DNA of 63,097 bases, taken from contig JAPLLY010000029.1 in the NCBI GenBank assembly GCA_026387315.1, positions 1 through 63,097 of the forward strand, read 5' to 3'. Below, piece after piece: positions 50,118-58,481 of the stretch (the first letter of the stretch is position 1; each line of letters opens with the position of its first letter). A program made the translations under genes and the position numbers. The stretch is from Candidatus Omnitrophota bacterium. GTDB lineage: Bacteria; Omnitrophota; Gorgyraeia; Gygaellales; Profunditerraquicolaceae. Under the pieces are notes generated by a model. The model was not told the DNA's origin, ran no database searches, and worked only from the letters and a program-made list of their open reading frames with translations.

Positions 50118-51722
50118 ATGGAGAAAACTGAAAAACAAGAAAAGAAAATTGTCCGCTGCGCTATTTATACGCGTGTTTCAACGTCAGAAGGCTTAGAGCA
50201 GGAATTTTCCTCACTTGATAACCAGCGCGAATCCGCTGAAAGCTATATCCAAAGCCAGAAATCCGAAGGTTGGATAGGCTTGCCTGAGCGATATGATGAC
50301 GGCGGCTATACCGGTGCTAATACTGACCGGCCTGCCCTCCAAAAGCTCATGGCTGATATTAGAGAAGGAAAAATTGACTCTGTGGTAACCTACAAAGTTG
50401 ACAGGCTTTCTCGTTCTTTGCTGGACTTTAGCCAGATCTTAGAATTCTTTGATCAAAATAACGTAACCTTTGTTTCCGTAACTCAAGCCTTTAACACCAA
50501 TACCTCTATGGGCCGGCTGACTTTGAATATACTCCTCTCCTTCGCCCAGTTTGAACGTGAGATTATCAGCGAACGCACTCGCGACAAGATGGGTGCTGCC
50601 AGGAAAAAAGGCAAATGGGTTGGCGGCATGGTTCCTTTAGGATATGATTCAGATAAAGTAAACCATAAGCTGGTTATAAATCAACAAGAAGCTGAGGTTA
50701 TCAAAAAGATATTTGACCTTTATCTTAATAAAGGCTCATCCCTTGCGGTAGCCATAGCACTTAATGAAATCGGCCACACTACAAAAATTCACTTAAGACC
50801 AGGGCGCAATAAAATCGGCGGAATGAAATTTACAAGTTCAGGTGTACAACTATTTATAAAGAATGTTACTTATACCGGCAAGGTTAGCTACGGTGGACAG
50901 ATTTACCAAGGCGAACATGAACCTATCATATCTGATGAAATATTCCAAAAAGCCCAGGAAATATTGGCTGATAACCGGCCGGAAAGAAGAATAGCCGTAA
51001 CTTCAAATAATAAAGGCCTGCTTAATAACCTCCTACACTGTAAAGATTGCAACAGTACTATGTATTATGTCTACAGCATGAAAGGTAAACACAAATACCA
51101 CTATTATGTTTGCATGAACGCTCAGAAACGCGGATACAAAAACTGCCCTACGCGTATCATTGCGGCTCAATTAATAGAAAATAAATTTATGGAGTTCTTA
51201 AGGCAAATATCGGATGATTCAAGAATTGAAGCCAAAGCCTGGGAGACGCTTACCCTAGAAGAAAAAATACCAGTACTTAAATCAATCGCTAAGAGCGCCC
51301 ACTACGACGCACATAACGAAATCCTCGAGATAATGCTCCATAAGGCCGATATAAGCCACCAATTCGCGCTAAAACTGGCCGAATTAAAGCATATACCGTA
51401 CCATCGCAGACAGGCCCAAGTTAGCAAAGAACCGCTAGTACGCCAAAACTTGATCCTTGCGCATCAGATAAGCCGAGTTTCAGCCGAAAGAAACTGTACC
51501 TTGCGTGAAATCGCCGGTTGGATCGGCATAACGCATTCAAGGATATGCCACATTGCAAATATGCTTCTCATATCACCAAAAATCCAAGAGGAAATTTTAC
51601 TTTCTACCGATAAGATACTCTGTAACGTCCCCGAGTATAAGCTGCGTGATGTAACCAAAGAATTGGACTGGGATAAACAGCAAGAAATCTGGAAGAATCT
51701 TCTCATCCCTCAAAAAAATTAA
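50118..51722 (+). CDS. large serine recombinase
   Basis: This 534-residue recombinase has the resolvase catalytic domain ('AIYTRVSTSEGLEQEFSSLDNQRESAESYI' with the nucleophilic serine; 'YKVDRLSRSL'; 'FAQFEREIISERTRDK'), a recombinase domain ('PLGYDSDKVNHKLVINQQEAEVIKKIFDLYL') and a zinc-ribbon ('LLHCKDCNSTMYYVYS', 'YYVCMNAQKRGYKNCP'). It catalyses integration or excision of an element. It marks the right side of the accessory region, with core tRNA and housekeeping genes following. Confidence 0.93.
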   Translation: MEKTEKQEKKIVRCAIYTRVSTSEGLEQEFSSLDNQRESAESYIQSQKSEGWIGLPERYDDGGYTGANTDRPALQKLMADIREGKIDSVVTYKVDRLSRSLLDFSQILEFFDQNNVTFVSVTQAFNTNTSMGRLTLNILLSFAQFEREIISERTRDKMGAARKKGKWVGGMVPLGYDSDKVNHKLVINQQEAEVIKKIFDLYLNKGSSLAVAIALNEIGHTTKIHLRPGRNKIGGMKFTSSGVQLFIKNVTYTGKVSYGGQIYQGEHEPIISDEIFQKAQEILADNRPERRIAVTSNNKGLLNNLLHCKDCNSTMYYVYSMKGKHKYHYYVCMNAQKRGYKNCPTRIIAAQLIENKFMEFLRQISDDSRIEAKAWETLTLEEKIPVLKSIAKSAHYDAHNEILEIMLHKADISHQFALKLAELKHIPYHRRQAQVSKEPLVRQNLILAHQISRVSAERNCTLREIAGWIGITHSRICHIANMLLISPKIQEEILLSTDKILCNVPEYKLRDVTKELDWDKQQEIWKNLLIPQKN

Positions 51723-51738
51723 ACCCACCGTGTCAGGT

Positions 51739-51798
51739 CATTTACTAGAGATAAATCTAAAAGAAATAATTGCAACTTCCTAGTAAATGGCTTTTTTT
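51739..51798 (+). terminator. terminator after the recombinase gene
   Basis: CATTTACTAG (51739-51748) pairs with CTAGTAAATG (51780-51789) across a 31-nt loop and is followed by GCTTTTTTT. Confidence 0.55.
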
Positions 51799-51992
51799 GC
51801 GGATTCTAACTAGCGAATAAACTGCCAATAAAGCATTTACTACGCATAGTGCCAATTAGAGATGAATTGCGCATTTTTTTAAAAATATACGCATATTTTT
51901 TCTCTGTTCCCCGACGGAGATTTGACTATTAAATATTTTAAAAATCGTAAAAAAAATAATGCCGCATCTCCTAGGGACACCGCCAGATAAAA

Positions 51993-52054
51993 AATACCCG
52001 GCGAGTCATCCTCACCGGGTATTTGTTGTAACTTATTATCTCACAATAAGTTAC
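51993..52054. terminator. two consecutive hairpins ahead of tRNA-His
   Basis: AATACCCGG (51993-52001) pairs with CCGGGTATT (52015-52023), with inner GAG/CTC. GTAACTTATT (52028-52037) then pairs with AATAAGTTAC (52045-52054). They lie downstream of tRNA-His (minus) and probably terminate that transcript. The flanking CAGATAAAAAAT also occurs before the hairpin at 23095. The rest of 51800-51990 is AT-rich without features. Confidence 0.6.
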
Positions 52055-52062
52055 GTCATTTG

Positions 52063-52137
52063 GGTGGCTGACGGGGAACGATCCCGCAACCTTCTGAACC
52101 ACAATCAGAAGCTCTGACCAATTGAGCTACAGCCACC
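52063..52137 (-). tRNA. tRNA-His (GTG)
   Basis: Minus-strand cloverleaf: acceptor GTGGCTG/CAGCCAC preceded by an encoded G-1 and with C73, the two histidine identity elements. The D arm is GCTC...GAGC, the anticodon stem TCTGA/TCAGA around TTGTGGT (GTG) and the T arm GCGGG/CCCGT (one wobble pair). CCA is not fully encoded. Confidence 0.95.
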
Positions 52138-52155
52138 ATAAATTTAGAAAGAAGA

Positions 52156-53358
52156 TTAATTTGCCTGAGCCGGAACCGTGTTATCTATCCTGTCTTCAAA
52201 AAATTTCTTTATGCCGTTGCTTAAATCAAATATGCCGTCAATTATGGCATTCGATAAATCTATACCGCCCTTAATCCCGCTTTGCAGCCAACGGCCTGGC
52301 CAGGATAACATATCTTGAGGCCTTAAGCCAGCATTGGATCTAGCCTGCATCAGCTTGACCTCGAATGCCGATTTGATATTAGCAAAACCGAATTCCGGCC
52401 GATTCATCTTTGTATGCAAGACAAAATCTAAAACCACCTTGCCTTGATCCATGGATTTAAACATATCCAGCACTACATCCGTAATCCTCTCTGCTTTCTG
52501 CTGCGGCTCTTCAGGCAGGCGTACTTTACGCACCATATCTGTTAACTCTAAATGACAATCCGCGGATACATCGTTATTTACACCTTTGATATTACAATTA
52601 AAATTCAGCTTAGCTTTCTCAATACGCGCTTTTTCTAAATTCACCCAAGTTGAATAATATGGATAGAAAACAATGGCGTCGATATTTTCAATTTTCAAAA
52701 CAGCCAGTATATCTTTTTTGTTAAAATCCACCCAACCTCGCAGTAAGATTTTACCGTCAGGCTCGCCGGTATTCCAGGATAAATTACCCTTCAAATCAAA
52801 ATTACTTACGCCTTTTGTGCCAAAGGTAGATAGATTGGTAATATAGAAATCTATATCCTTAACTATAACGCTTATATTTCCACTGCTGGACGTTGCATCA
52901 ATGAAATTTAATTTACCGGAATTAACTTTTAAATTTTTTATAATTACAGGAAAAACCTTGCCCTGCGTAGTAACGTGAGCAACCGGTTCACTTTGACTTT
53001 CCACAACCGGTGCGCGGCTATCCTTAACCAACTCAACCGGAAGATTACGCTGATAAGTAACTTCCGGGCTACCAATCTCCACCTTATTAAAAGCAAGCTT
53101 ACCGACTAAAAGGCTGCGCAGGTTTGGCGCTAAATAAACACGGCCTGCTTTTATCAGGCCGGCAATCTCAAAACCCCTGGCTTCAATATTAAGCGGCGGC
53201 AGAATACTGAGCCTGCTTATGCTTGTTTTTAAACCGGTTGCCTTTTGGATTTTATTGGTAATTATAGTTTTAGCTGCCAGTAAAATAACCGCATAAACCA
53301 GGCTAAAAATAATAACTACAGTTGCAATTACAGTAAATAATTTTTTCCAGTCTTTCAT
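52156..53358 (-). CDS. AsmA/DUF748-like inner-membrane protein
   Basis: This 400-residue protein has one N-terminal membrane helix (residues 8-30) and a long periplasmic part with AsmA-like features: 'TGLKTSISRLSILPPLNIEARGFEIAG', 'VGKLAFNKVEIGSPEVTYQRN', 'IIKNLKVNSGKLNFIDATSSSGNISVIVKDID'. AsmA-like and DUF748 proteins take part in lipid transport between the membranes. It lies between tRNA-His and tRNA-Arg, in the same direction. Confidence 0.75.
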   Translation of the reverse strand: MKDWKKLFTVIATVVIIFSLVYAVILLAAKTIITNKIQKATGLKTSISRLSILPPLNIEARGFEIAGLIKAGRVYLAPNLRSLLVGKLAFNKVEIGSPEVTYQRNLPVELVKDSRAPVVESQSEPVAHVTTQGKVFPVIIKNLKVNSGKLNFIDATSSSGNISVIVKDIDFYITNLSTFGTKGVSNFDLKGNLSWNTGEPDGKILLRGWVDFNKKDILAVLKIENIDAIVFYPYYSTWVNLEKARIEKAKLNFNCNIKGVNNDVSADCHLELTDMVRKVRLPEEPQQKAERITDVVLDMFKSMDQGKVVLDFVLHTKMNRPEFGFANIKSAFEVKLMQARSNAGLRPQDMLSWPGRWLQSGIKGGIDLSNAIIDGIFDLSNGIKKFFEDRIDNTVPAQAN

Positions 53359-53367
53359 AAATTTCTA

Positions 53368-53441
53368 TGCGCCTGGGCCGACTCGGACGGCCAACCACCG
53401 GCTTAGAAGGCAGGTGCTCTATCCATTTGAGCTACAGGCGC
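53368..53441 (-). tRNA. tRNA-Arg (TCT)
   Basis: Minus-strand cloverleaf: acceptor GCGCCTG/CAGGCGC with A73, D arm GCTC...GAGC, anticodon stem CCTGC/GCCGG with one T-C mismatch around CTTCTAA (TCT), and T arm GGCCG/CGGCC. CCA is not encoded. Confidence 0.92.
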
Positions 53442-53471
53442 ATTTAAATTGTCAAAATATTGTATCCATTT

Positions 53472-53566
53472 GTCCCGTTTCTCTATATTTATTTTTGGAA
53501 ACGGGATCCCGCCTAATTACTAAAATTCAGGCGGGAAGCTACAGGCGCATTTAAGTTGTCAATGTC
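53472..53566. repeat. twin hairpins and partial tRNA-Arg duplication
   Basis: TCCCGTTTC/GAAACGGGA (53472-53506) is directly followed by TCCCGCCT/AGGCGGGA (53507-53536). After that, GAAGCTACAGGCGCATTTAA and TTGTCAA repeat the 5' end and leader of tRNA-Arg (53428-53452) with one difference. The arrangement suggests that a short palindromic unit was inserted together with a duplication of the tRNA end. Confidence 0.65.
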
Positions 53567-53639
53567 GGGGAGGTGAGATTTGAACTCACGACCTCTTGCT
53601 CCCAAAGCAAGCGCTCTAGCCAAACTGAGCCACTCCCCG
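53565..53639 (-). tRNA. tRNA-Pro (TGG)
   Basis: Minus-strand cloverleaf: acceptor CGGGGAG/CTCCCCG with A73, D arm GCTC...GAGC, anticodon stem CTTGC/GCAAG around TTTGGGA (TGG), T arm GTGAG/CTCAC with TTCAAAT loop. It is first in a minus-strand series Pro, Arg, (AsmA-like), His. Confidence 0.95.
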
Positions 53640-53651
53640 TTGCAAATTTTA

Positions 53652-53680
53652 ATTATATCAATTCCCTACTTGCTTCTCAA
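53652..53680 (-). promoter_or_regulatory. promoter of the tRNA-Pro transcript
   Basis: On the minus strand TTGAGA (53675-53680) and TATAAT (53652-53657) are 17 bp apart, about 12 bp before the mature tRNA-Pro 5' end. The -35 lies inside the end of the rdgB gene. Confidence 0.6.
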
Positions 53681-54269
53681 TATATTTCTCGATAATCCGT
53701 TTGGCTTTTTTTAAAGCATAATACCGGTGGCTCATTTTATGCTTTATCTTTTCTCCAAGCTGAGCAAAAGTTTTTTTATATTTAGGGATGTAGAATAACG
53801 GATCATAACCAAATCCCGCGCTGCCTTTAGATTCCAAGGCAATCAAACCGCTACATTCTCCCTCTACTACTCCCAGCAATCCCTGCTTATCCGCCAAAGC
53901 CACCGCGCAGACATAACGCGCCTTTCTTTCTGCTACAGGCGCATCTTTTAATAATCTCAATAATTTAAGATTATTCTTAATGTCGCTCTTATTACTGCCT
54001 GAAAAACGCGCTGAATAAATCCCCGGCGCGCCGTTTAAAACATCAACACAGAGCCCGGAATCCTCTCCCAGGCAAAACTGGCCGGTAAAACGCGCTAACT
54101 TCACCGCTTTTTTTATGGCATTCTCTTGGAAAGTTTGGCCATTTTCAACTACCGGCGGAACATTTTTATAGGCATCCAGAGAAAGCAGTTTTAAATCTAG
54201 GCCTTTTAAAATAGCTTTTATCTCGGATAACTTTTTTTTATTTTTTGTGGCCACTACCAGCAGTTGCAT
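53658..54269 (-). CDS. rdgB: XTP/dITP pyrophosphatase RdgB (HAM1)
   Basis: This 203-residue protein shows the Ham1 signature: 'VATKNKKKLSEIKAIL', 'ENAIKKAVKLARFTGQFCLGEDSGLCVDVLNGAPGIYSARFSG', 'SAGFGYDPLFYIPKYKKTFAQL', 'KMSHRYYALKKA'. It removes non-canonical purine nucleotides (XTP, dITP) from the pool. It abuts rph (shared base at 54269), a common pairing, and is the last gene of the operon that begins near 60.7 kb. Confidence 0.95.
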   Translation of the reverse strand: MQLLVVATKNKKKLSEIKAILKGLDLKLLSLDAYKNVPPVVENGQTFQENAIKKAVKLARFTGQFCLGEDSGLCVDVLNGAPGIYSARFSGSNKSDIKNNLKLLRLLKDAPVAERKARYVCAVALADKQGLLGVVEGECSGLIALESKGSAGFGYDPLFYIPKYKKTFAQLGEKIKHKMSHRYYALKKAKRIIEKYIEKQVGN

Positions 54270-54985
54270 TATAACAATATATCCCCAACCAATTTTCTTT
54301 GAATGGCAAAAAGCTCCTGGATCCCTTTTTTGGCTAGGTCCAGCATCAAATCCATTTTATCTTTAGAAAAAGGTTTACGCTCGGCAGTGCCCTGAATCTC
54401 AATAAATTCCCCTGAGCCGGTCATAATTACATTCATATCAACTTCGGCTTTAGAGTCCTCTTCATAACATAAATCTAAAATCAACGTATCATTAAAAATA
54501 CCCACGCTGGTAGCGGCGATATAATCTTGAATCGGCACCTTATTAATCCTGCCGTCTTTTTTAAGCTTCGCCAATGCATCTACTAAAGCGATAAAACTTC
54601 CGGTAATCGCGGCCGTGCGCGTGCCTCCGTCGCCCTGAATAACATCGCAATCCATCCAAATCGTGCGTTCGCCGATTTGCTTCATATCGGTAACTGACCT
54701 CAAGGATCTGCCGATTAAGCGCTGAATCTCATAAGTGCGCCCGGAATCTTTGCCCCTGGGAATACGCGTTCCGCAGGAGCGGGGAAGCATGCCATATTCG
54801 GCAGTAACCCAACCGGTGCCGGAATTTCTTAAAAACTGCGGGACACTCTCTTCAACCGAAGCAGTGCAGATTACTTTAGTATTGCCTAATTCAATCAAAC
54901 AGGATCCTTCAGGGAATTTAAGATAATTCCTGGTGATTGTAACTTTTCTGATTTTATCATTACCTCGCCCGTCAATCCTAACCAT
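54269..54985 (-). CDS. rph: ribonuclease PH
   Basis: With the ATG at 54985 the product is 238 aa and begins '[22 protein letters not shown]', the usual RNase PH start, after a G-rich ribosome-binding site. It has '[22 protein letters not shown]', '[37 protein letters not shown]' and '[18 protein letters not shown]'. It trims tRNA 3' ends by phosphorolysis. It overlaps the fumarase beta gene by 8 nt. Confidence 0.95.
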   Translation of the reverse strand: MVRIDGRGNDKIRKVTITRNYLKFPEGSCLIELGNTKVICTASVEESVPQFLRNSGTGWVTAEYGMLPRSCGTRIPRGKDSGRTYEIQRLIGRSLRSVTDMKQIGERTIWMDCDVIQGDGGTRTAAITGSFIALVDALAKLKKDGRINKVPIQDYIAATSVGIFNDTLILDLCYEEDSKAEVDMNVIMTGSGEFIEIQGTAERKPFSKDKMDLMLDLAKKGIQELFAIQRKLVGDILL

Positions 54986-55472
54986 AAATACACCCCCCCT
55001 TAACATCAATTGCCACGATCAAAGGAAAATTTTCCACTTCCAATTTTAAAATTGCCTCCGGGCCTAAATCGCCATAAGCCACTGTTTTGACGCTCTTAAC
55101 ATATTTACTTAAAAGGGCTCCGCATCCGGCATAAGTAATAAAATAAACCCCTTTATATTTTTTAAGCGCGTCTTTTACTTCCACGGAACGATTGCCTTTA
55201 CCAATTATCCCTTTTAATCCATGCTTAAGCAATAGAGGCGTAAATTCATCCATACGCGAGCTGGTCGTCGGGCCGCAGGAGCCGATTACTTTTCCTTGAG
55301 GAGTTTGCGTGGGGCCGCAATAATAAATAATGGAGTTCTTAAGTTTAAATGGTAAACGACTTCCTTTTTTTATTGCTTCCGCCAATCTTTTGTGCGCCTG
55401 GTCACGGGCAACATAAATAGCGCCGCTAAATAATAACTCCTGGCCCGCTTTAAAAGTATCTATTTTCTTCAT
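54978..55472 (-). CDS. fumarate hydratase class I, beta subunit
   Basis: This 164-residue protein is the C-terminal (beta) domain of Fe-S hydro-lyases: '[21 protein letters not shown]', '[46 protein letters not shown]'. With the alpha subunit it hydrates fumarate to malate (a tartrate dehydratase would look alike). Its start overlaps the alpha stop by 4 nt. Confidence 0.9.
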   Translation of the reverse strand: MKKIDTFKAGQELLFSGAIYVARDQAHKRLAEAIKKGSRLPFKLKNSIIYYCGPTQTPQGKVIGSCGPTTSSRMDEFTPLLLKHGLKGIIGKGNRSVEVKDALKKYKGVYFITYAGCGALLSKYVKSVKTVAYGDLGPEAILKLEVENFPLIVAIDVKGGCIYG

Positions 55473-56326
55473 AAAATTACTGACGCGCTCCTTAGGGCAT
55501 GACAGCTAATATTTACCGCTACCGGTAATCCCGCGATATGCGTGGGATAAGTTTGGATATTTACAGCTAATGCTGTAGTTCTGCCGCCCAAGCCCAGGGG
55601 GCCGATATTAAGATTATTGATCTCAAACAACAATTCCCGCTCAAAACCGGGGACAGTCCCCTTCGGGGACAGTCCCCTCTGTGGTTCCCTCTGGGGTTTA
55701 ATTCTTTTCAAGAGCGCTTTTTTGGCTAACAAACAGGCGTAATCTGCTGTTCCACCGATACCTACGCCCACAACATACGGCGGGCAGGCATCAGGCCCGG
55801 CGCTTTTTACCGCTTCAATAATAAACTGTTTAATCTCTTCTATGCTCGCTGTCGGCTTAAACATTTTTAATTGTGATTTGTTTTCACAGCCAAAACCTTT
55901 AGGCAGTAGGATTAATTCTATTTTATTCCCTGAAACAATATCTATATGCAAAATACAGGGAGAAAATCCGGATTTATCTCTAAGCAAAGGATCCGGCAGA
56001 ATAGAATTTCTTAAAGAATATTTTTTATACCCGGCTTCTACGCCTGAATTAATCGCGGCTTTTAGGTTTCCGGATATTTTTAAATCCTGGCCTATCCGCG
56101 CGAATATTACCGGCATACCCGTATCCTGACAGATAGCCAGATTTTCTTCTTGGGCATAAGCGGCATTATCCAGTATCGCTTTAAGGATAGTTTTTGCCCG
56201 TTTGTTTTTTTCGCGCCGGTAAGCCTTACGCAAAGCGGATAAAACATCCTTGCGCAGGGAAAAATTCGCGCGCTTTACTAATTCCATAACCGCCTGGATT
56301 ATTTTTTCCGCTTTGAGCTCTCTCAT
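55469..56326 (-). CDS. fumarate hydratase class I, alpha subunit, with palindromic insertion
   Basis: This 285-residue protein has the [4Fe-4S]-binding alpha fold: 'ENLAICQDTGMPVIFARIG', 'GFGCENKSQLKMFKP', 'PPYVVGVGIGGTADYACLLAKKALL', 'NIGPLGLGGRTTALAVNI'. Between 'LLKR' and 'ELLFEINN' about 20 extra residues ('IKPQREPQRGLSPKGTVPGF') are encoded by a tandem palindrome. The reading frame is kept, and the site is a surface loop, so the enzyme may still work. Confidence 0.9.
   Translation of the reverse strand: MRELKAEKIIQAVMELVKRANFSLRKDVLSALRKAYRREKNKRAKTILKAILDNAAYAQEENLAICQDTGMPVIFARIGQDLKISGNLKAAINSGVEAGYKKYSLRNSILPDPLLRDKSGFSPCILHIDIVSGNKIELILLPKGFGCENKSQLKMFKPTASIEEIKQFIIEAVKSAGPDACPPYVVGVGIGGTADYACLLAKKALLKRIKPQREPQRGLSPKGTVPGFERELLFEINNLNIGPLGLGGRTTALAVNIQTYPTHIAGLPVAVNISCHALRSASVIL
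55640..55700. repeat. tandem palindromes inserted in frame in the fumarase alpha gene
   Basis: GGGGACAGTCCCC occurs twice (55648-55660 and 55664-55676), separated by TTC, followed by an imperfect CTCTGTGG/TTCCCTC part. It adds about 20 codons without a stop. The core resembles the small 'ggggac.gtcccc' repeats found between genes in some uncultured lineages. Confidence 0.75.
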
Positions 56327-56760
56327 TTGCTTTTATACTGTGCTGATACAGTAGTGGTAATGCCTCCGCGGGGATTAAATGTACCTATAATTTTTACCCA
56401 GCGCGGCTTGACCAAACTGGCAAAATCTTCCAGCATCTTATTGATTAAATGCTCATGAAAAATTCCCACATTTCGGAAAAATATGGTATACATCTTAAAA
56501 GATTTTAATTCCACGCAAAACTTAGCCGGAGAATATTCTATACGGATAACCGCAAAATCCGGCAAGCCGGTCTTCGGGCAAATACAGGTAAACTCCGGAA
56601 CATCCAGATTAATCGTATAGGCCTTATCCGCATACTGATTCCGCCAAACCTCAATCTCCGGCGTCTTTAAATCCCTGATATTAATCTGCAACCCTTCGTA
56701 ACTATTTTTTTGTTTTTTAGTTCTTTCGTTTTTTAGTTCTTCAGTTTTCTTATCTTTCAT
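56323..56760 (-). CDS. queF: NADPH-dependent preQ0 reductase QueF
   Basis: Start at 56760 (145 aa), forming ATGA with the queE stop. The protein has the QueF core: 'LDVPEFTCICPKTGLPDFAVIRI' with the active cysteine, 'KFCVELKSFKMYTIFFRNVGIFHE' and 'GTFNPRGGITTTV'. It reduces preQ0 to preQ1 for queuosine. The first ~25 residues are unusually charged (lysine/glutamate-rich). Confidence 0.95.
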   Translation of the reverse strand: MKDKKTEELKNERTKKQKNSYEGLQINIRDLKTPEIEVWRNQYADKAYTINLDVPEFTCICPKTGLPDFAVIRIEYSPAKFCVELKSFKMYTIFFRNVGIFHEHLINKMLEDFASLVKPRWVKIIGTFNPRGGITTTVSAQYKSK

Positions 56761-57428
56761 CTCAACCCCATTATTTTGTGAACCTGGGGGATGACACAAG
56801 CCATAACTCCCCCTCGATTGGCTATCTGTTTAAAATTTAATAACTTTTTATGTAGAACCGATTGATCCTCATAACTGTTGGGCTGTAAAACCAGGACGCT
56901 GGAAGGGCTTATCTCTTTAATTATCGCCAACGCTTCTTTCAAATCCTCTTCATCCGTTGCTTGGCAGATAATTGCCTTAAGGAAGACTTCTTTTCTGGAG
57001 GCAATTTTTAAAAACTTTCGATGCAGCTGCCAGAGATTGCCCATCCCGGTTGAGCTGGGAAACTTTAAATCCATAGCGATAATATCGATCCGGTCAATGA
57101 GCTGCTCTAGCTCAGAAAATAAAGTACCATTTGTTTCCAGATAATGCCTGTACCCATATCCGGAAGTAAACCTGAGAATCTCCTTTAGAAAATCCGCGCA
57201 GAGAAGCGGTTCTCCTCCGGTAAAAGAAATGGAATGATATTTATCACCATAAAGCCTGATCTTTTCAAAAAGTTCATTTGGCTCATACTCCGTAAACCGG
57301 TCAAGTTTAGTATCGCAATAAGTACAGCTTAAATTACAGTTAAAAAAACGCACAAAGATCTGCTTCTCTCCCAAATAAGGGCCTTCACCCTGCACGCTGT
57401 CAAATATTTCGGCAATCCTGGCTCTCAT
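56757..57428 (-). CDS. queE: 7-carboxy-7-deazaguanine synthase QueE
   Basis: This 223-residue radical SAM enzyme starts 'IAEIFDSVQGEGPYLGEKQIFVRFFNCNLSCTYCDTK' with a QueE-type cluster motif (CxxxCxxC), then 'SFTGGEPLLCADFL' and 'YLETNGTLF'. It makes CDG from carboxytetrahydropterin. It lies in the queF-queE-queC-queD block with overlapping ends. Confidence 0.93.
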   Translation of the reverse strand: MRARIAEIFDSVQGEGPYLGEKQIFVRFFNCNLSCTYCDTKLDRFTEYEPNELFEKIRLYGDKYHSISFTGGEPLLCADFLKEILRFTSGYGYRHYLETNGTLFSELEQLIDRIDIIAMDLKFPSSTGMGNLWQLHRKFLKIASRKEVFLKAIICQATDEEDLKEALAIIKEISPSSVLVLQPNSYEDQSVLHKKLLNFKQIANRGGVMACVIPQVHKIMGLR

Positions 57429-58087
57429 CTCTTTATTAACGGATCAATCAGGCCCGCCTCTTTAAAACCCTTAGCCCGATAATGACAGCTATCACATTCT
57501 CCGCAAGGTTTTTTTCCTGCCCGATAACATGACCAGGTTAAATTAAACGGCACGCCAAGCTCACGGCCTAAACCAATAATTTGCGCTTTATTTTTATTTA
57601 ATAACGGAGCTAGAATCTGAATCCTATGTTTAGCGGCAAGGCCAACCTTGGCCATTTTAACAAAAGCCTTAAAAAATTCCGGGCGGCAATCAGGGTAACC
57701 GGAATAATCTTGCGCGTGCGCCCCGATAAAAATCGCGCCGGCCTTAATTACTTCCGCCCAAGACAAAGCAAAACTTAAAAACATAATATTACGCGCCGGC
57801 ACATAAGTAGCCGGAACGCCTGGTGTGATTTTTTTAGGAATTTTTATTTTTTGGTCTAAGAGCGCGGACCCTTTCCAGGGAAAATTTATCTTGAGAATTC
57901 TATAAGCACAGCCGCTGGCCTTGGTAATCTTTACAGCGCAAGCTACCTCTTGCTTGTGCCTTTGGCCATAGTCAAAAATTAAAACCTGGCATTGATAACC
58001 TTGGGCTTGAGCCAGACACAAAACCACAGCCGAATCCAGCCCCCCGGATAAAAGCACCACCGCAGTCTTAGAAATTTTACTCTTCAT
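57425..58087 (-). CDS. queC: 7-cyano-7-deazaguanine synthase QueC
   Basis: This 220-residue ATP-dependent enzyme has the PP-loop 'VLLSGGLDSAVVLCLA', 'FDYGQRHKQE', 'YVPARNIMFLSFALSWAEV' and the zinc-binding tail 'SCYRAGKKPCGECDSCHYRAKGF' with four cysteines. It converts CDG to preQ0. It overlaps queD by 11 nt and queE by 4 nt. Confidence 0.95.
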   Translation of the reverse strand: MKSKISKTAVVLLSGGLDSAVVLCLAQAQGYQCQVLIFDYGQRHKQEVACAVKITKASGCAYRILKINFPWKGSALLDQKIKIPKKITPGVPATYVPARNIMFLSFALSWAEVIKAGAIFIGAHAQDYSGYPDCRPEFFKAFVKMAKVGLAAKHRIQILAPLLNKNKAQIIGLGRELGVPFNLTWSCYRAGKKPCGECDSCHYRAKGFKEAGLIDPLIKR

Positions 58088-58481
58088 AGGTAGCGCTGCT
58101 TGTGCTGTTCTCCCAAACCGTTACAGAGTTCAATAAAGGAATCCGGGGCTTAAGTTTCTTATAGATATATTTGGCGATATTCTCAGAGGTAGGATTTACC
58201 CCGTTAGAAGTCCCACAGCGTGGGGCGCCACTTCTTACGGGGTTTACTTCTTTAAAATAAGCCAACTGATTAAGATACTTATGATCCATCTGTTCCAAAA
58301 CAGTATTTAATTTCTTCTTTAAATATTTAAAATCTAAAACCATGCCGATAGCATCGAGTTGCGCGGATTTAATCACTATTTCCACAATCCAATTATGGCC
58401 ATGCAGGTCTTCGCACTTACCTTTATAGCCTCTTAGATTATGCGCGGAACTAAAAACTCCTTGCACTTTTAGACTATACAT
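58077..58481 (-). CDS. queD: 6-carboxytetrahydropterin synthase QueD, with palindromic insertion
   Basis: This 134-residue enzyme has the metal-binding histidines ('FSSAHNLRGYKGKCEDLHGHNWIVEIVI'), 'MVLDFKYLKKKLNTVLEQMDHKYLNQL' and 'NPTSENIAKYIYKKL'. Between 'FKE' and 'NPTSENIA' an extra 'VNPVRSGAPRCGTSNG' is encoded by a palindrome; the duplicated VNP at both sides marks the insertion. It makes the pterin precursor of queuosine and overlaps murI by 8 nt. Confidence 0.93.
   Translation of the reverse strand: MYSLKVQGVFSSAHNLRGYKGKCEDLHGHNWIVEIVIKSAQLDAIGMVLDFKYLKKKLNTVLEQMDHKYLNQLAYFKEVNPVRSGAPRCGTSNGVNPTSENIAKYIYKKLKPRIPLLNSVTVWENSTSSATYEE
58198..58243. repeat. palindrome inserted in frame in queD
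   Basis: ACCCCGTTAGAAGT (58198-58211) pairs with ACTTCTTACGGGGT (58230-58243) with one mismatch, and inner CCCAC/GTGGG extends the hairpin. The insert adds a multiple of three bases and no stop. It is a different element from the one in the fumarase gene. Confidence 0.8.

Noticed and set aside
56323-58481. queFECD as part of a 7-deazaguanine DNA-modification (Dpd) system with the ParB/helicase operon
   Set aside because: The que genes lie 7 kb away in a housekeeping operon with queF, which points to queuosine in tRNA; no DpdA-like transglycosylase is seen.
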